A DNA stretch of 9,142 nucleotides from the NCBI GenBank assembly GCA_035464115.1, contig DATHSN010000131.1:1-9142 (forward strand), read 5' to 3'. The notes under the pieces are model-generated. The model had not been told where the DNA came from. It made no database searches and worked only from the letters and a program-made list of their open reading frames with translations. Within the stretch, counting starts at the first letter, position 1. Each line of letters begins with the position of its first letter. A program made the translations under genes and the position numbers. Positions 6,663 to 9,142 of this stretch are shown here, in pieces. The DNA is from DATHSN01 sp035464115. Its GTDB lineage: Bacteria; Actinomycetota; Acidimicrobiia; Acidimicrobiales; SKKL01.

Positions 6663-7435
6663 CCAACGAGTTCGAGGTGGCAGTACCTGTCGACCAGGCC
6701 TGGGTCCTGCTCACCGATGTCGAGCGGATCGCGCCGTGCCTGCCGGGCGCGCAGCTCCAGGAGGTCGAGGGCGACGACTACCGCGGCATCGTGAAGGTGA
6801 AGGTCGGTCCCATCACCGCCCAGTACAAGGGCACCGCCCACTTCCTCGAGAAGGACGACACCGCCCACGTCGCCGTGCTCAAGGCCGACGGGCGCGACAC
6901 CCGGGGCCAGGGCAACGCCAACGCCACCATCACCGCCACCCTCGCCGAGGCCGGGTCGGCCACCAAGGTCAGCGTGGTCACCGACCTGCACGTCACCGGC
7001 AAGGTCGCCCAGTTCGGTCGGGGCGTGCTCGCCGACGTCAGCGCCAAGCTCCTCGGCCAGTTCGTCGACAACCTCCACGCCATGCTCGACGCCGAGGAGG
7101 AGGGCGCTGCCGACTCCGCGGGCGCCGTGACCGCCGACGAGGCCGCCGCCCCGCCCGTCACCGAGCCGGTGGCCGCCGACGGCACCGCCCGCGACGCCAC
7201 CGTGTCGGCCGCCACCGGCGCCGCCGCCCCGGCCGACACCGAGGCTGCCGACACCGCCGCCGCCGGCGAGCCCAGCGCCCCCACGGTGCGGCGCATCCAG
7301 TCGGCCGAGCCCGAGCCGGTCGACCTGCTCGACACCGCCGGCGCACCGGTGCTCAAGCGCCTGGTGCCCACCATCGCCGCGCTGGTGATCCTGGTGCTCG
7401 TGTGGCGGTGGCTGTCCGGGCGTCGTGGCGACTGA
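6653..7435 (+). CDS. coxG: CoxG-like SRPBCC protein with C-terminal membrane anchor
   Basis: This belongs to the carbon monoxide dehydrogenase subunit G family (PF06240, SRPBCC fold). CoxG proteins link the molybdenum CO dehydrogenase to the membrane, and work on mycobacteria implicates them in handing over quinone. The 260-residue protein starts with the SRPBCC domain (about 1-145), recognisable by MELTNEFEVAVPVDQAWVLL, ERIAPCLPGAQ, VKVKVGPITAQYKG and FGRGVLADVSAKLLGQFVDN. An Ala, Pro, Asp and Thr-rich linker follows (about 146-232). A single hydrophobic helix spans about 237-254, followed by a basic tail (SGRRGD), so the protein is probably tail-anchored with the SRPBCC domain in the cytoplasm. 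No coxS, coxM or coxL is in the window. The enzyme served may be another xanthine-oxidase-family hydroxylase. The overlap with the next gene is 11 bases. Confidence 0.9.
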   Translation: MELTNEFEVAVPVDQAWVLLTDVERIAPCLPGAQLQEVEGDDYRGIVKVKVGPITAQYKGTAHFLEKDDTAHVAVLKADGRDTRGQGNANATITATLAEAGSATKVSVVTDLHVTGKVAQFGRGVLADVSAKLLGQFVDNLHAMLDAEEEGAADSAGAVTADEAAAPPVTEPVAADGTARDATVSAATGAAAPADTEAADTAAAGEPSAPTVRRIQSAEPEPVDLLDTAGAPVLKRLVPTIAALVILVLVWRWLSGRRGD

Positions 7436-7931
7436 GCGGGCCACCGCGTCCCGCGAGGCCGAGCGCGACCTCGTCGCCGAGCTGCTCGGCCGCACCCCCC
7501 AGGGCCAGTTCGAGGTCGTCGTGCGCGACCGCGACGGCGCGCCCGTCGTGATCCGCAACGCGCCGCTGCTCGACGACGGCACCCCGATGCCCACCCGCTA
7601 CTGGCTGGTGGGCGACGCCCTGCGCGCCGCCATCGGCCGCCTCGAGGCCGAGGGCGGCGTGCGGCGCGCCGAGGCCGAGGTCGATCCCGACGCGCTGGCT
7701 CGGGCCCACGCCGCGGCCGCCGCCGAGCGCGACGCCGCGCTGCCGGCCGATCACACCGGTCCCCGCCCCACCGGCGGCGTCGGCGGCACCCGCCAAGGGG
7801 TGAAGTGCCTGCACGCCCACTACGCCTGGTGGCTCGCCGGCGGCGACGACCCCGTCGGCGCCTGGGTCGACGAGCAGCTGCGGGCGGCCGGGGTCGAGGC
7901 GCGCACCGCGGGCGGTCGGTCCGATGGGTGA
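7425..7931 (+). CDS. DUF501 family protein
   Basis: This is a 168-residue soluble protein of unknown function. Membership is recognised from LLGRTPQGQFEVVVRDRDG (20-38), NAPLLDDGTPMPTRYWLVG (45-63), AIGRLEAEGGV (69-79) and the C-terminal VKCLHAHYAWWLAGGDDPVG (126-145). DUF501 genes are nearly confined to Actinobacteria and usually sit between ftsB (divIC) and ppx. The ppx neighbour is present here, but eno and ftsB are not upstream. Only one cysteine (C128) remains. The CP-containing motif I remember near residue 35 in other members reads RDRDG here. The GTG start at 7425 overlaps coxG by 11 bases, and no strong ribosome site is seen. It overlaps ppx by 8 bases. The role is unknown. Confidence 0.85.
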   Translation: MATERATASREAERDLVAELLGRTPQGQFEVVVRDRDGAPVVIRNAPLLDDGTPMPTRYWLVGDALRAAIGRLEAEGGVRRAEAEVDPDALARAHAAAAAERDAALPADHTGPRPTGGVGGTRQGVKCLHAHYAWWLAGGDDPVGAWVDEQLRAAGVEARTAGGRSDG

Positions 7932-8838
7932 GCTCGTCGCCGCGATCGACTGCGGCACCAACTCCACCCGCCTGCTCGTCGGCGACGGCGAGCGCACCGT
8001 CGAGCGCCTCACCCAGGTCACCCGCCTGGGCGCCGGTGTCGACCGCAACGGCCACCTGCACGCCGAGGCCATCGACCGCACCGTCGACGTGCTGCGCGCC
8101 TATCGCGACGTCCTCGCCGAGCACGGGGTCACCCGAGTGCGGGCCACCGCCACGTCCGCGGTGCGCGACGCCGACAACGGGGTGGCGTTCCTCGCCGCCG
8201 CCGAGGCGGCCATCGGGGTGCGGCCCGACGTGCTCACCGGCGACGAGGAGGGCCGTCTCACCTTCGCCGGGGCCACCAGCCGGCTCGACCCGGCGCGGGG
8301 CCCGTTCTGCGTGATCGACATCGGCGGCGGGTCCACCGAGTTCTCCATCGGCGACGGGTCGGGTACGGCGGAGGTCGTGTCGGTCGACATGGGGTCGGTG
8401 CGCTTCACCGAGCGGTTCCTGCCCTCGGACCCGCCCCGCCCCGAGGAGCTGGTGTCGGCGCTGTCGGTGGCCGAGGCCCACCTCGACGACGTCGCCCGCG
8501 AGCTGCCCGACATCGGCGCCACCGCCACGTGGATCGCGGTGGCCGGCACCGCCACCACCATGGCCGCGGTCGAGATCGGCCTCGATCCCTACGACCCCGA
8601 CGTCATCGACGGCTTCGAGCTCACCCGGCCCGCCGCCGAGGACGTGTACCGCACGCTCGTCACCGAGGCGCTCGTCGACCGGGTCCACAACCCGGGGCTG
8701 CACGTCGACCGGGCCGAGGTCATCGTCGGCGGCGCCTGCCTCGTGGTGGCGATCATGCGCTACTTCGGGATCGACCCGCTGGTCATCTCCGAGCGCGACC
8801 TCCTCGACGGGATCATCGCCGGCCTAGTCTCCGCGTGA
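7924..8838 (+). CDS. Ppx/GppA family phosphatase (exopolyphosphatase type)
   Basis: The Ppx/GppA family removes terminal phosphate from polyphosphate or from pppGpp, in the cytoplasm. The 304-residue protein has the actin-like ASKHA fold signatures: AAIDCGTNSTRLLVG (6-20), RATATSAVRDADNG (73-86), LTGDEEGRLTFAGA (104-117) with the expected catalytic glutamate at about 109, VIDIGGGSTEFSIG (130-143) and VDMGSVRFTERF (154-165). VAGTATTMAA (206-215) belongs to the second domain. It lacks the C-terminal HD-type domain of E. coli Ppx and matches the short actinobacterial Ppx1/Ppx2 type. It overlaps DUF501 by 8 bases, and its TGA shares one base with the ATG of the next gene (TGATG). Which substrate it prefers cannot be read from the sequence. 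Confidence 0.93.
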   Translation: MGELVAAIDCGTNSTRLLVGDGERTVERLTQVTRLGAGVDRNGHLHAEAIDRTVDVLRAYRDVLAEHGVTRVRATATSAVRDADNGVAFLAAAEAAIGVRPDVLTGDEEGRLTFAGATSRLDPARGPFCVIDIGGGSTEFSIGDGSGTAEVVSVDMGSVRFTERFLPSDPPRPEELVSALSVAEAHLDDVARELPDIGATATWIAVAGTATTMAAVEIGLDPYDPDVIDGFELTRPAAEDVYRTLVTEALVDRVHNPGLHVDRAEVIVGGACLVVAIMRYFGIDPLVISERDLLDGIIAGLVSA

Positions 8839-9142
8839 TGCCCCACTCCGATCGCGTGCTCATGGGCCCCGGGCCCGGGAACCCGTACCCCGAGGTCCTC
8901 GAGGCGATGGTGCGGCCGGTGCTCGGCCATCTCGACCCCGAGTTCCTGGCGCTGCTCGACGAGACCAACGACCGTCTCCGCCAGGTGTTCCGCACCGCCA
9001 ACCCGCTCACGTTCCCGGTGTCGGGCACCGGGTCGGCGGGCATGGAGGCGGCGTTCGTCAACGTGGTGCACCCCGGTGCTCCGGTGGTGGTGGGCGTCAA
9101 CGGCGTGTTCGGCGAGCGCATGTGCGACGTCGCCGAGCGCTG
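8838..9142 (+). CDS. Class V aminotransferase, alanine-glyoxylate / serine-glyoxylate type (3' truncated by window edge)
   Basis: The frame from the ATG at 8838 is open to the last base, giving 101 codons of a protein that should be near 380 residues. The N-terminus reads MGPGPGNPYPEVLEAM (9-24), then GHLDPEFLALLDETNDRLRQ (30-49), TFPVSGTGSAGMEAAFVNVV (58-77) and VVGVNGVFGERM (84-95). This pattern belongs to PLP-dependent alanine-glyoxylate and serine-pyruvate aminotransferases, which exchange amino groups between glyoxylate or pyruvate and alanine or serine. SGTGSAGMEA corresponds to the region that contacts the PLP phosphate. The catalytic lysine lies beyond the window. The start shares one base with the ppx stop, so the two genes are probably translationally coupled. 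The exact substrate pair is uncertain. Confidence 0.9.
   Translation, partial: MPHSDRVLMGPGPGNPYPEVLEAMVRPVLGHLDPEFLALLDETNDRLRQVFRTANPLTFPVSGTGSAGMEAAFVNVVHPGAPVVVGVNGVFGERMCDVAER

Noticed and set aside
7088..7348. Possible DNA repeat in the Ala-rich linker of coxG
   Set aside because: The GCC- and GAC-rich codons give a repetitive look, but no fixed unit recurs. This is low-complexity protein sequence, not a tandem repeat.
6010..7551. A 513-codon plus-strand frame overlapping the MocA-like and coxG genes
   Set aside because: The translation is Arg-, Pro- and Ser-rich and lacks motifs, while the other frames encode clear families over the same bases.
6778..8703. A 641-codon open frame on the minus strand across coxG, DUF501 and ppx
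   Set aside because: It crosses three well-supported plus-strand genes and changes composition at each. It shows only low-complexity sequence, so it is an antisense shadow.
1..9142. Search for tRNA, rRNA, CRISPR arrays, insertion sequences and phage genes
   Set aside because: No tRNA-like cloverleaf, regularly spaced repeats, transposase or phage motifs were seen by eye. The genes are densely packed with uniform composition, giving no sign of a mobile insertion.

Overview
The window is very GC-rich. Its genes use almost only G or C in third codon positions, often start at GTG, and overlap by a few bases. A DUF501 gene directly followed by a short Ppx/GppA phosphatase gene is a pairing typical of Actinobacteria. 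With the CoxG-type protein and a cyclic-nucleotide-domain histidine kinase, this points to a high-GC actinobacterium. A member of the Acidimicrobiia is my guess, but the window alone cannot prove it.

Layout: (1) Bases 1-78 look like the last codons of a gene entering from the left, followed by a small GC hairpin. (2) Bases 199-1974 (+) encode a membrane chemoreceptor with a dCache_3-like sensor and no recognisable HAMP domain. (3) A strong inverted repeat at 1979-2019 separates it from a convergent minus-strand operon. (4) That operon, read from 5986 down to 2104, encodes a DASS/SLC13 transporter, a soluble multidomain histidine kinase and a stand-alone response regulator. Both internal junctions are 4-base GTGA overlaps. 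(5) A 64-bp divergent intergenic region (5987-6050) leads into five tightly overlapping plus-strand genes: a MocA-like molybdopterin nucleotidyltransferase, CoxG, DUF501, Ppx/GppA, and the start of a class V aminotransferase that runs off the right edge.

Functionally, the minus-strand operon looks like a transporter co-expressed with a cytoplasmic two-component pair. The kinase has no membrane segment, so it would read an internal signal rather than the external substrate. In the plus-strand operon, MocA and CoxG both belong to maturation or function of molybdenum hydroxylases such as aerobic CO dehydrogenase. They sit upstream of the housekeeping DUF501-ppx pair, and no CO dehydrogenase structural gene is visible here.

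No clearly new system (phage defence, CRISPR, mobile element, tRNA, rRNA) was found. The best candidates for something under-described are the transporter-kinase-regulator operon, the kinase's degenerate receiver that resembles its own partner, and the orphan MocA-CoxG pair.
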